A stretch of 19,916 bases of DNA from JAEYFP01 sp964579795 (GCA_964579795.1 CAZOHM010000048.1:1-19916); one strand, 5' to 3'. Counted from the stretch's first letter, positions 1 through 8,949 are shown. Notes: generated by a model from the sequence alone, not told the origin. Numbers and translations are program-made.

Positions 1-131
1 TTCTGTGTGCTTGCATAAAAATGAGAATAAGTCACACATCGTTTATTATATACTATATTGAAAAAGAAGAAAAGTAAAAAATACTGCTGTATATTATAAA
101 ATTATATTAGGCTAAAAATAAAATATTTTGA

Positions 132-180
132 TGGTATAATGGGTTGCGTTTTGCTATAATGCTATAGGGTATGCAAAACG
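132..180 (+). promoter_or_regulatory. Tandem extended -10 promoters with an overlapping inverted repeat, upstream of the cysK-like gene
   Basis: Two TGN-TATAAT extended -10 elements are seen, at 132-140 and 152-160, exactly 20 bases apart. Neither has a convincing -35, which is tolerated for extended -10 promoters. A perfect 8-bp inverted repeat, CGTTTTGC (147-154) and GCAAAACG (173-180), brackets the second -10 and its expected transcription start near 167. That placement suits a repressor operator better than an RNA structure, because the second arm ends only about 15 bases before the start codon. The regulator is unknown; a sulfur or cysteine regulator such as a CymR-type protein is only a guess. 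Bases 1-131 are AT-rich and show no supportable gene. Confidence 0.5.
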
Positions 181-195
181 AAAAGAGGAAATACA

Positions 196-1125
196 ATGGT
201 ATATAATAATATATTGGAAGCAATCGGACATACGCCGGTTGTTCGTTTGAGCAGAATGACAGAGGAAGCTTCTGCAGAGATACTTGTAAAATATGAGGGA
301 TTAAACATTGGCGGTTCCATTAAAACAAGAACCGCTTATAATATGTTGAAGGCTGCAGAAAAGCAGGGACTCATAAATAAGGATACCGTGATTGTCGAGC
401 CGACCAGTGGAAATCAGGGAATTGGGATTGCTCTTGTTGGCGCAGTCAAAGGCTATAATGTAAAAATCATTATGCCCGATTCTGTCAGTGAGGAACGAAG
501 AAAGCTTGTAAAATGCTATGGTGCAGAAGTGATTCTTATTCACGATGCAGGTGATATAGGTGCATGTATAGATGAGTGTCTGCAGACGGCATTGAGGATG
601 GCCAGAGAAAATCCCAATGTATATGTGCCGCAGCAGTTTACAAACATCAACAATCCGAAAGTGCATAAATATCATACAGCATTGGAAATATTAGAACAGG
701 TAGAAGGTCCGATAGACGGATTCTGTTCCGGCGTAGGAACCGGTGGAACGATTTCCGGTATTGGAGAGACATTGAAGAATCAGAACCCGGATATTGAAAT
801 CTGGGCAGTTGAGCCGGAAAATGCAGCGATTCTTTCCGGAGGTAGTATTGGAACACATTTGCAGATGGGAATCGGAGACGGTCTGATACCAGATAACCTG
901 AATACAAATATTTATGATGATATTTGCATTGTGACTGATGAAGAGGCTCTTGAAACAGCCAGACGATTAATGCGCGAGGAAGGCATACTGTGTGGGATTT
1001 CAAGTGGTTCTAATGTAGCAGCTGCTATGAAACTTGCAAAAAAGCTTGGTAGGGGAAAAACCGTTGTAACAATCCTGCCGGACACAGGAGAACGGTATTT
1101 CAGTACAGAGTTATTTCAGGATTAA
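196..1125 (+). CDS. cysK: OASS-family PLP enzyme, cysteine synthase-like
   Basis: This is a 309-residue fold-type II PLP enzyme of the O-acetylserine sulfhydrylase family. The expected reaction is O-acetylserine plus sulfide giving cysteine plus acetate, in the cytoplasm. The Schiff-base lysine is K43 in GGSIK. The substrate loop is TSGNQG at 70-75, the phosphate-binding glycine loop is GTGGT at 181-185, and the serine facing the pyridine nitrogen is S270 in GISSG. Start: ATG at 196 preceded by AGAGGA about 7 bases upstream. Length is normal for the family. Oddities: the loop reads TSGNQG where typical CysK has TSGNTG; the lysine region is LNIGGSIKTR rather than NPGGSVKDR; and GIGDG replaces the usual GIGAG. 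The substrate may therefore differ from O-acetylserine, although similar variants look common in Clostridia. It lies 42 bases before carB with no terminator between. Confidence 0.85.
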   Translation: MVYNNILEAIGHTPVVRLSRMTEEASAEILVKYEGLNIGGSIKTRTAYNMLKAAEKQGLINKDTVIVEPTSGNQGIGIALVGAVKGYNVKIIMPDSVSEERRKLVKCYGAEVILIHDAGDIGACIDECLQTALRMARENPNVYVPQQFTNINNPKVHKYHTALEILEQVEGPIDGFCSGVGTGGTISGIGETLKNQNPDIEIWAVEPENAAILSGGSIGTHLQMGIGDGLIPDNLNTNIYDDICIVTDEEALETARRLMREEGILCGISSGSNVAAAMKLAKKLGRGKTVVTILPDTGERYFSTELFQD

Positions 1126-1167
1126 AGACACATAGTAATATAAATTAAGAAAGCGGGGACAGCACAC

Positions 1168-4100
1168 ATGAAAAAGAGAGAGGATATTCACAAAATTCTA
1201 ATTATCGGTTCAGGACCGATCATCATTGGACAGGCATGCGAATTTGATTATTCGGGTACGCAGGCTTGCAAAGCACTTAGAAAACTTGGATATGAGATTG
1301 TACTTGTAAATTCTAATCCGGCTACTATTATGACAGATCCGGAGACTGCAGATGTGACTTATATTGAACCATTGAATGTGGAAAGACTTACACAGATTAT
1401 TGAAAAGGAAAGACCAGATGGTCTACTTCCGAATCTTGGTGGACAGACAGGACTGAATCTATGTTCAGAGCTGAATGAGGCAGGTGTGCTGAAAAAATAT
1501 GGTGTACAGGTTATTGGAGTACAGGTAGATGCCATTGAACGTGGAGAAGACAGAATTGAGTTCAAGAAGACAATGGAGTCTCTTGGAATCGAGATGGCAA
1601 AAAGTGAAGTTGCATATACAGTTGATGAGGCGCTTGCCATAGCTGAGAAGCTTGGATATCCGGTTGTTCTTCGCCCGGCATATACAATGGGTGGTGCTGG
1701 CGGTGGTCTTGTATATAATATAGAAGAGCTAAAAACAGTTTGTGCAAGAGGTCTGCAGGCAAGTATGGTCGGACAGGTATTGGTAGAGGAGTCTGTACTT
1801 GGATGGGAAGAACTGGAGCTTGAGGTTGTCAGAGATGCGACAGGAAAAATGATTACTGTCTGCTTTATTGAGAATATTGATCCACTTGGTGTACATACCG
1901 GTGATTCCTTCTGTAGTGCACCGATGCTAACAATTCCTAAGGAGGCTCAGGACGAGCTGCAGAGACAGGCATATAAGATTGTTGATGCAATACAGGTTAT
2001 TGGAGGTACGAATGTACAGTTTGCCAGAAATACAGAAGATGGCAGAATCATTGTAATTGAAATCAATCCAAGAACATCCCGATCTTCTGCACTTGCTTCA
2101 AAGGCAACCGGCTTCCCAATTGCACTTGTATCATCAATGCTTGCGGCAGGATTGGATTTATGTGACATTCCATGTGGAAAATATGGAACACTTGATAAAT
2201 ATCATCCCGATGGAGATTATATTGTTATTAAATTTGCTCGATGGGCTTTTGAAAAGTTCAAAGGTGCTGAGGATAAGCTTGGAACACAGATGCGTGCAGT
2301 TGGTGAAGTAATGAGTATTGGAAAGACATACAAGGAGGCATTCCAGAAGGCAATTCGTTCATTGGAAATTGGACGCTATGGACTTGGAAATGCGAAAAAC
2401 TTTGGCACTCTTTCCAAAAAGGAATTGATTGATAAGTTGCATGTTCCGACAAGCGAGAGACAATTCATCATGTATGAAGCATTACGTAAAGGTGCAACGG
2501 TTGATGAACTGTATAATATTACGAAAATAAAGCCATATTTTATTGAACAGATGGAAGAACTTGTACTCGAGGAAGAGACACTCAAGACATATGCCGGAAA
2601 TGTTCCTCCTACAGATGTGCTGATGGCAGCAAAGAAAGATGGCTTTGCAGATAAATATTTGAGCCAGTTATTAGAAGTTCCGGAATCAAAGATAAGAGAA
2701 GCACGTATTCAGGCTGGAATTACTGAGGCATGGGAAGGTGTTCATGTCAGTGGTACGGAAAACAGCGCATATTACTATTCTTCCTATAATATGAAGGATA
2801 AGAGCGTGTCAAGTGATAACACAAAGAAAATCATGATACTTGGCGGAGGCCCAAACAGAATAGGGCAGGGAATTGAATTTGATTACTGTTGTGTTCATGC
2901 AGCAAAGGCTTTGAAAAAACTTGGCTTTGAAACAATAATTGTTAACTGCAATCCGGAGACGGTTTCAACAGATTATGATACTTCAGATAAGCTGTATTTT
3001 GAGCCACTTACTCTGGAAGATGTGCTGAGTATTCATGAGAAGGAAAAACCGCTTGGAGTAATTGCACAGTTTGGTGGACAGACACCGCTTAATCTTGCAG
3101 CAGATTTAAAGAAAAACGGCGTTAACATTCTTGGTACTTCACCGGAGACAATTGATCTGGCAGAGGACAGAGATTTATTCCGTGCCATGATGGATAAGCT
3201 TCATATTCCAATGCCGGAATCAGGAATGGCCGTCAGCGTAGAGGATGCGCTTGCCATTGCAAAGAAAATTGGATATCCGGTTATGGTTCGTCCATCTTAT
3301 GTACTTGGCGGAAGAGGTATGGAAGTCGTTCATGATGATGAGCATATGAAGGTGTATATGGCAGCGGCAGTTGGTGTGACACCTGACAGACCAATACTGA
3401 TTGACAGATTCCTGCACAATGCACTTGAATGCGAGGCAGATGCAATCAGTGACGGGGAGCATGCATTTGTTCCGGCAGTTATGGAGCATATTGAACTGGC
3501 AGGTATTCATTCAGGTGATTCTGCCTGTGTTCTTCCATCAATTAATATTTCAGAAGAAAACGTAGCAACAATTAAGGATTATACGAAACGAATTGCACAG
3601 GAAATGCATGTGGAAGGACTTATGAACATGCAATATGCAATTGAAGATGGCAAGGTATATGTTCTTGAGGCAAATCCAAGAGCATCCCGTACAGTACCAC
3701 TTGTTTCCAAAGTATGTAATATTAGAATGGTACCGCTTGCAACAGAAATAATTACTTCTTCTATTACAGGAAAACCATCACCTGTTCCACAGTTGACGGA
3801 GAAGCATTTTACTCATTATGGAGTAAAGGAAGCAGTGTTCCCGTTTAACATGTTCCAGGAGGTAGATCCTCTGTTGGGACCGGAAATGCGTTCTACAGGT
3901 GAGGTGCTCGGAATGTCTTCTGATTTCGGAGAGGCATATTACAAAGCGCAGGAGGCAACACAGACACGCCTTCCACTTAGCGGAACAGTTTTAATCAGCG
4001 TAAATGACAGAGATAAAGCAGAGCTTGTTGAAGTTGCACAGGGCTTCTATGATTGTGGATTCAAGATTATTGCAACTGGAGGAACCTGTGATATGATAAC

Positions 4101-4383
4101 AGCTGCCGGTATCCCAGCGGTAAAAACCTTCAAGCTGCAGCAGGGTAGACCGAATATTCTGGATGCAATAACAAATCATGAAGTCAGCATTGTGATTAAT
4201 ACACCTGATGATAAGAAGGGTGCGATGGATGACAGCTATATTAGAAAGGGTGTTATAAAGACAAGAATCCCTTATGTAACAACAATGGCAGCTGCAAAGG
4301 CATCTGTTGCTGGAATTAAAGCGATGCAGGCACAGCAGGGCGCAGTCAAGTCATTGCAGCAGTTTCACTCGGAAATAAAGTGA
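1168..4383 (+). CDS. carB: Carbamoyl-phosphate synthase large subunit
   Basis: At 1071 residues this is a full-length CarB. It makes carbamoyl phosphate from bicarbonate, two ATP and ammonia channelled from the glutaminase subunit CarA, feeding pyrimidine and arginine synthesis. Two homologous ATP-grasp halves are visible. The first begins with GSGPIIIGQACEFDYSGTQA near residues 14-33; the second begins with GGGPNRIGQGIEFDY near residue 556. A C-terminal MGS-like allosteric domain runs from about 935, with the IATGGT motif. The start ATG has only a weak GGGG ribosome site about 10 bases upstream. The gene follows the cysK-like gene closely and ends just before a strong terminator, so the pair is probably one transcript. 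No carA is present on either side in this window, so the small subunit must be encoded elsewhere or immediately outside. No PyrR-type attenuator is seen. Confidence 0.97.
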   Translation: MKKREDIHKILIIGSGPIIIGQACEFDYSGTQACKALRKLGYEIVLVNSNPATIMTDPETADVTYIEPLNVERLTQIIEKERPDGLLPNLGGQTGLNLCSELNEAGVLKKYGVQVIGVQVDAIERGEDRIEFKKTMESLGIEMAKSEVAYTVDEALAIAEKLGYPVVLRPAYTMGGAGGGLVYNIEELKTVCARGLQASMVGQVLVEESVLGWEELELEVVRDATGKMITVCFIENIDPLGVHTGDSFCSAPMLTIPKEAQDELQRQAYKIVDAIQVIGGTNVQFARNTEDGRIIVIEINPRTSRSSALASKATGFPIALVSSMLAAGLDLCDIPCGKYGTLDKYHPDGDYIVIKFARWAFEKFKGAEDKLGTQMRAVGEVMSIGKTYKEAFQKAIRSLEIGRYGLGNAKNFGTLSKKELIDKLHVPTSERQFIMYEALRKGATVDELYNITKIKPYFIEQMEELVLEEETLKTYAGNVPPTDVLMAAKKDGFADKYLSQLLEVPESKIREARIQAGITEAWEGVHVSGTENSAYYYSSYNMKDKSVSSDNTKKIMILGGGPNRIGQGIEFDYCCVHAAKALKKLGFETIIVNCNPETVSTDYDTSDKLYFEPLTLEDVLSIHEKEKPLGVIAQFGGQTPLNLAADLKKNGVNILGTSPETIDLAEDRDLFRAMMDKLHIPMPESGMAVSVEDALAIAKKIGYPVMVRPSYVLGGRGMEVVHDDEHMKVYMAAAVGVTPDRPILIDRFLHNALECEADAISDGEHAFVPAVMEHIELAGIHSGDSACVLPSINISEENVATIKDYTKRIAQEMHVEGLMNMQYAIEDGKVYVLEANPRASRTVPLVSKVCNIRMVPLATEIITSSITGKPSPVPQLTEKHFTHYGVKEAVFPFNMFQEVDPLLGPEMRSTGEVLGMSSDFGEAYYKAQEATQTRLPLSGTVLISVNDRDKAELVEVAQGFYDCGFKIIATGGTCDMITAAGIPAVKTFKLQQGRPNILDAITNHEVSIVINTPDDKKGAMDDSYIRKGVIKTRIPYVTTMAAAKASVAGIKAMQAQQGAVKSLQQFHSEIK

Positions 4384-4420
4384 TCATTGGAGGAACCGTT
4401 GCTCTGATATGCTAGGTTTG

Positions 4421-4462
4421 ATCAAAAAAAGAACATTCTGAAAGGAATGTTCTTTTTTTGAT
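4421..4462 (+). terminator. Rho-independent terminator of carB
   Basis: A perfect 18-bp stem (4421-4438 with 4445-4462) closes a 6-base loop (TGAAAG). The lower stem is a run of seven A pairing with seven T, so the T tract follows the GC-richer core GAACATTC/GAATGTTC. It lies 38 bases after the carB stop codon. The A/T symmetry means it could work in both directions. Confidence 0.93.
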
Positions 4463-4534
4463 TTTTAAAGATATATTCTGAAAACAAAACAATAAAATGA
4501 GAATTGAATAGCATCTATACATATATCTAGTACA

Positions 4535-4563
4535 TTGTCAAAATTATCTAAATATAGTATAAT
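4535..4563 (+). promoter_or_regulatory. Sigma-A promoter of the c-di-GMP protein gene
   Basis: TTGTCA (4535-4540), a 17-base spacer and a perfect TATAAT (4558-4563) form a near-consensus housekeeping promoter. Transcription should start near 4570, leaving a leader of about 90 bases before the ATG at 4663. I looked for a c-di-GMP riboswitch in this leader and saw none. A 10-codon ORF (ATG at 4600) sits in the leader but has a poor ribosome site. The rest of 4463-4662 is AT-rich and appears non-coding. Confidence 0.75.
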
Positions 4564-4681
4564 ATATCAAATAGCACAATGAAAAAGTGTGGAATAATCA
4601 TGTTTATTGACATATTCGGGAGAGGGCTGTAGGACGGTGTTAGAAAGTGGGGCGACATAATTATGGACCGAAAAAATTAGC

Positions 4682-7600
4682 GTGTTAGTTGTAGATGATA
4701 TCAGCATTGAACGTCAGATTTTAAGTACGCTATTTGAAAATGAATATACAGTACTGGAGGCTGATGATGGAACAGCTGCACTTTCAGTACTTGAATCAAA
4801 TGAAGTAGATATTGTCATTCTGGACATCATTATGCCTGGAATGAATGGGCTGGAGTTGTTAAAACAGATTAAGCAAAATTCAAAATATCAGAATATTTCT
4901 ATCATTGTCTGTACAGAAGCGAGTGATACAGAAACAGAAAAACAGGCTATGGAGCTTGGAGCAGATAATTTTATCCACAAACCATATAATCCGTCTGTTG
5001 TCAAATATTGCGTGAAGAATCTGGTGGATACTCATATAAGAAAGAAAATCATACTTGAGAAGTCGTATCGCGAGACAGTACGAAGATTTCATGCATTTAT
5101 GGAGGTTGTACAGGATGGTGTGGCTGTAATTACAAAAACCGATAAATATCGGGTGACGTATGCAAATGACAGATTGATAGCCATGTTCGGATATACACGC
5201 CGAGAGGCAGTCTGCTTGCAGGATTCGGATGCCCTGTTATTTGTGAGCGAAGACAGCAGAGAACAGTTTGGCAGTATTTTGGAGGACACATCCATCTGCC
5301 AGAGAGAGACTTGCTGTATTTCTGTTCTGCATAAAGACGGTAGGCCTATTCATGCAAAAGTGAACGTTAAAATGATGCTGAAGGATGGAGGGACAAAGCA
5401 ATATTATGTTATTGTTAAAAATGATGATGAGACAAGAGAAAGAGAAGCTGTTCTTGAAAAGGAAATAAATGCATATCGGATAAGAGTCAGAAGAGATCCA
5501 TTGACCGGAATTTACAATCAGGAGACATTTTTTTTGGAAACAAAGAAGCTTTTGGAACAAAATCCAAAAGTGCAGTTTGTAATAGGTGAATGGAATATTG
5601 ACCGTTTTAAAGCAGTGAATGAATTGTTTGGAAGCCGCATAGGTGACAGACTGATATGTGCATTTGCAGATTATCTGCGAAACACCTATACAGGACAGTG
5701 CACGTATGGACGACTGGAAGCAGATCATTTTGTGACTTGCTGTCCTCAGAGTATGCTGGAAGAGCATGCTGCTGAAATTGCTGATTTACTTGGCGGACAC
5801 TTGATTTGGCATACGTTGAATTGTCCGATATCCATGCATGCAGGATTTTACAGGGTAGAATCGTCGGAATTTGATGTCCCAATTATGTGCGATCGTGCAG
5901 GCATGGCTTTACAGCTTGTGAAAGACAGGTATATGCAGCGATATATGTACTTTAGTTCAAAAATGAGAGATGTACTGCTTAAGGAACAGGAAATGATGCG
6001 CGATGTAGAGCAGGCACTTGATGAAAAGCAGTTTTTTGTTATGTATCAGCCAATTATTGATGTGAAGACAAAGAGGATCATTGCAGCAGAGGCTTTGGTA
6101 CGCTGGAGAAAGGCAAATGGAGAAGTTGTTCCGCCGGGAGAGTTTATTCCGATATTTGAGCGAAACGGATTTATTTCAAGACTTGATATGTATGTGTGGG
6201 AGCAGGTATGTATTTTTCAAAGCAAACGAATGGAAGCCGGAGAAAAAATGATACCAATCTCAGTTAATTTGTCAAGGATTGATTTTTACAATGCAGATTT
6301 ATATAACAATATTCGGTCATTAATTCAAAAGTATAATCTTGAACCGTCCTACCTGAAACTTGAGATTACAGAAAGTGCTTATATGGATCAACCCCAGGAG
6401 TTGATGGAAACTATCAGGCAGTTTCAAAAAAATGGAATCAAAGTGTTAATGGATGATTTTGGAAGTGGATTTTCATCTCTTAACATGCTTAAGGACGTCA
6501 GCGTTGATATGCTGAAAATTGATATGCGGTTTATGGAAAGTCTGGAAACATCCGACCGCGCAGGAAACATTTTATTTAGTATTATTCAAATGGCAAAATC
6601 AGTTCATATGGAGGTAATTGCAGAAGGTGTAGAGACCGTTAATCAGTATGAACTTCTTGTGAGCATGAATTGTGATGGCGTGCAGGGATATTATTTCTTC
6701 CGTCCACTTATGGCAGATGAGCTGCGTGACAGACTGAATGAAGAGGCAAAAGCTGAGGAGACAGAAGATATAAAAAAGCATCAGTCAATATTAATTGTTG
6801 ATGATGTTGAACAGGAGCGGGATTTACTGGCAAAAATCATCAGTGATGATTATGATACTTTTTTTGCAGCAGGTGTAGACGAAGCCGTTGAGATTCTAAA
6901 AAAAGAATTTGCTAGAATTAGTCTTGTAATTTCGGATATTGTTATGCCGAAGAAAGATGGTTTTGAGCTTCTCAAAGTCATGAAGGAACTTGCGTTTTTT
7001 GATGAAATTCCGGTTCTGATGGTGACCGCCTATGGAGAATATGAAAATATTGAGAAGTCAATATCTCTTGGAGCTCTTGATGTCGTAACAAAACCATATG
7101 ATGCTGCCATACTGAAAAAACGTCTCAGTAACATATTGAAAATATCAGAACGTGAAAAGATAAAACGTGAAATATATTCACTTCGTGAAAATGTGGTTTT
7201 GCGTAAACAACTGGATTCACTTTTGGAAGATAGTTTTGCAGGAATATGCAGGGTCCAGTTCTCTGATGATGAGAATTTTACAATAGAAGATATTCCATAC
7301 GTGAATGAACGCTTCCTCTTTTTACATCATATGCTTAAAAAAGAGGCTGCAGAAAAGAAAACACTTAGTGAACTGTTAAATGATACAGTAGAAAGTGATC
7401 TGAGAGTATTTCTGTCCGAAATCAAGGCTGCAATTGATGGCTGTCAGAAAAACATGCAGGGGAATTATCGCATTAAATGGGATGATATGACGTTTAGAGA
7501 GACTTTGACAAACATAACATTTCGGTATGAACAAAATTCAATTATCATGGATATGGTTCTTATAGAAAACAAGTCTCACATAGATGCTCAGTTGGATCAG

Positions 7601-8914
7601 ACTGTAAAGCTTTTTTATGAACAGATAGGAAAGCAGATTGGACTGGAAATCTGGAGATATTATCCATCGAGCGATATGATTGAGTATTATACGAAAAGTA
7701 AAGATGGTACTTATGTAAAAAAGGTAATTCCGAACGGAAAACAAAATACAGTTCAGGGTAAGCTGTTTTTTAATGTGGATATTGACAGTATTGACAGGAT
7801 TTATAAACGTATTTTGGCGGGAGAGAGTCAAGTGCAGGAGGAATTTAGAATAAAGGATCCTGAAAACCCAGACGAGGGTTACAGGTGGATTCGTCTGACG
7901 CTTGTGAAAATTGAGGAACCGGGGACATTACATGAAATTATTCTTGGAATATCAGCGGACATTACAGGGGAACAAAAGGGCAAAGAACGAAAATGGAGAG
8001 AGCAGCAGTACAAGATGATTTTTTCAGCAGATGCTGATTTTTTTGTAGAAGCTGATTTGACAGAAAACAGCTTTGTTTCTGAAAACTGCATCAAGCAGTT
8101 TGAACGTCTTGGTATATATGATATGGTTACATATGATGTACTTGTTGATGCAATTTTAAAGACGGTTGGTGTGGAGGATATGGAACACTGTCGATCAATG
8201 CTTGACAGGAAAAACCTTCTTGAGTGGTATCAGGAGGGTGAACGCGAAGTGAAGTTTGATTTCCTTGGAAATGCAAATGATGCCAACATGTATGAATGGT
8301 ATTGCAGCGATATGTTCCTTGTAAAAAACAGTGAGGATGCACATATTTATGTGAGCTGGCAAATTAAGAATATTAATCATGAGAAACAGAGAATGAACAA
8401 CATACAGAGCCTTGCAGAAAGAGACAGCGTAACGGGATTGTATAACCGTATTATGCTTGAAAAGAGTATGGATATCATTTTGGCAGCCCAGGAGCATAGA
8501 AGCAAGCTGTATGCATTCATGATGGTTGATATTGATAATTTTAAGGAAGTCAATGACAATTTTGGACACGATTTTGGAGATAATGTATTACGTGCATTTG
8601 GAAAACTGCTGACTCAGACGTTTCGTTCGACTGATATTGTATCGAGGCTTGGAGGAGATGAATTCGCTGTATTTATCCCGAGAGCGACTTCACAGGAACA
8701 AATAATCAAACGTGTAGAGGAAGTATGTGAGAAATCATATACAAAGCTCAATAATCAGGGCAAAGATATATATATGAGTTGTTCCATAGGAATTGTGTTT
8801 GGCGGTGAAGGAGTAATCAGCTTCAGAGAACTTTATCCAAAGGCAGATGAAGCATTATATAATGCGAAAAAGCATGGAAAGAACTGCTTTGAGATTTATG
8901 AAAAGAATTCCTGA
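4682..8914 (+). CDS. Two-receiver c-di-GMP phosphodiesterase/diguanylate cyclase (REC-PAS-GGDEF*-EAL-REC-PAS-GGDEF)
   Basis: This is a 1410-residue cytoplasmic signalling protein with no membrane segment. Domains by residue from GTG 4682: REC 1-118 (DD 5-6, phospho-acceptor D48, K100); PAS about 135-250; degenerate GGDEF about 268-425, with EADHF (346-350) in place of GGDEF; EAL about 440-685 with its catalytic set present (E470, N529, E561, D591, D592, K612, E648, Q668); second REC 701-820 (DD 707-708, D752, K804); PAS-like sensor segments about 840-1235; and a C-terminal GGDEF about 1245-1410 with intact GGDEF (1324-1328) and RxxD inhibitory site RSTD (1315-1318). It should therefore be able both to hydrolyse and to make c-di-GMP under two phosphorylation inputs. 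No histidine kinase is adjacent. The start is uncertain: GTG 4682 has no ribosome site. ATG 4663 would give the expected MDRKIS before VLVVDD, but only if the A6 run at 4671-4676 had one base fewer. The gene appears monocistronic. Confidence 0.9.
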   Translation: MLVVDDISIERQILSTLFENEYTVLEADDGTAALSVLESNEVDIVILDIIMPGMNGLELLKQIKQNSKYQNISIIVCTEASDTETEKQAMELGADNFIHKPYNPSVVKYCVKNLVDTHIRKKIILEKSYRETVRRFHAFMEVVQDGVAVITKTDKYRVTYANDRLIAMFGYTRREAVCLQDSDALLFVSEDSREQFGSILEDTSICQRETCCISVLHKDGRPIHAKVNVKMMLKDGGTKQYYVIVKNDDETREREAVLEKEINAYRIRVRRDPLTGIYNQETFFLETKKLLEQNPKVQFVIGEWNIDRFKAVNELFGSRIGDRLICAFADYLRNTYTGQCTYGRLEADHFVTCCPQSMLEEHAAEIADLLGGHLIWHTLNCPISMHAGFYRVESSEFDVPIMCDRAGMALQLVKDRYMQRYMYFSSKMRDVLLKEQEMMRDVEQALDEKQFFVMYQPIIDVKTKRIIAAEALVRWRKANGEVVPPGEFIPIFERNGFISRLDMYVWEQVCIFQSKRMEAGEKMIPISVNLSRIDFYNADLYNNIRSLIQKYNLEPSYLKLEITESAYMDQPQELMETIRQFQKNGIKVLMDDFGSGFSSLNMLKDVSVDMLKIDMRFMESLETSDRAGNILFSIIQMAKSVHMEVIAEGVETVNQYELLVSMNCDGVQGYYFFRPLMADELRDRLNEEAKAEETEDIKKHQSILIVDDVEQERDLLAKIISDDYDTFFAAGVDEAVEILKKEFARISLVISDIVMPKKDGFELLKVMKELAFFDEIPVLMVTAYGEYENIEKSISLGALDVVTKPYDAAILKKRLSNILKISEREKIKREIYSLRENVVLRKQLDSLLEDSFAGICRVQFSDDENFTIEDIPYVNERFLFLHHMLKKEAAEKKTLSELLNDTVESDLRVFLSEIKAAIDGCQKNMQGNYRIKWDDMTFRETLTNITFRYEQNSIIMDMVLIENKSHIDAQLDQTVKLFYEQIGKQIGLEIWRYYPSSDMIEYYTKSKDGTYVKKVIPNGKQNTVQGKLFFNVDIDSIDRIYKRILAGESQVQEEFRIKDPENPDEGYRWIRLTLVKIEEPGTLHEIILGISADITGEQKGKERKWREQQYKMIFSADADFFVEADLTENSFVSENCIKQFERLGIYDMVTYDVLVDAILKTVGVEDMEHCRSMLDRKNLLEWYQEGEREVKFDFLGNANDANMYEWYCSDMFLVKNSEDAHIYVSWQIKNINHEKQRMNNIQSLAERDSVTGLYNRIMLEKSMDIILAAQEHRSKLYAFMMVDIDNFKEVNDNFGHDFGDNVLRAFGKLLTQTFRSTDIVSRLGGDEFAVFIPRATSQEQIIKRVEEVCEKSYTKLNNQGKDIYMSCSIGIVFGGEGVISFRELYPKADEALYNAKKHGKNCFEIYEKNS

Positions 8915-8920
8915 CAACCC

Positions 8921-8949
8921 TTGCACAAACAGGGAAAACGGTATATACT
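8921..8949 (+). promoter_or_regulatory. Sigma-A promoter of serS
   Basis: TTGCAC (8921-8926), a 17-base spacer and TATACT (8944-8949) lie just after the stop codon of the upstream gene. The predicted start near 8956 gives a leader of about 50 bases. That is too short for a T-box, so no tRNA-sensing leader is seen. Confidence 0.7.

Noticed and set aside
4600..4632. 10-codon upstream ORF in the leader of the c-di-GMP protein gene
   Set aside because: Poor ribosome site and no conserved-peptide features; cannot be supported from one sequence.
4570..4662. c-di-GMP riboswitch in the leader of the c-di-GMP protein gene
   Set aside because: I could not find the conserved GEMM-type core or a matching stem set; the leader is short and AT-rich.
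4671..4677. AAAAAAT as a programmed -1 ribosomal slippery site
   Set aside because: The downstream gene is in the +1 frame relative to ATG 4663; a -1 shift would meet a stop within a few codons.
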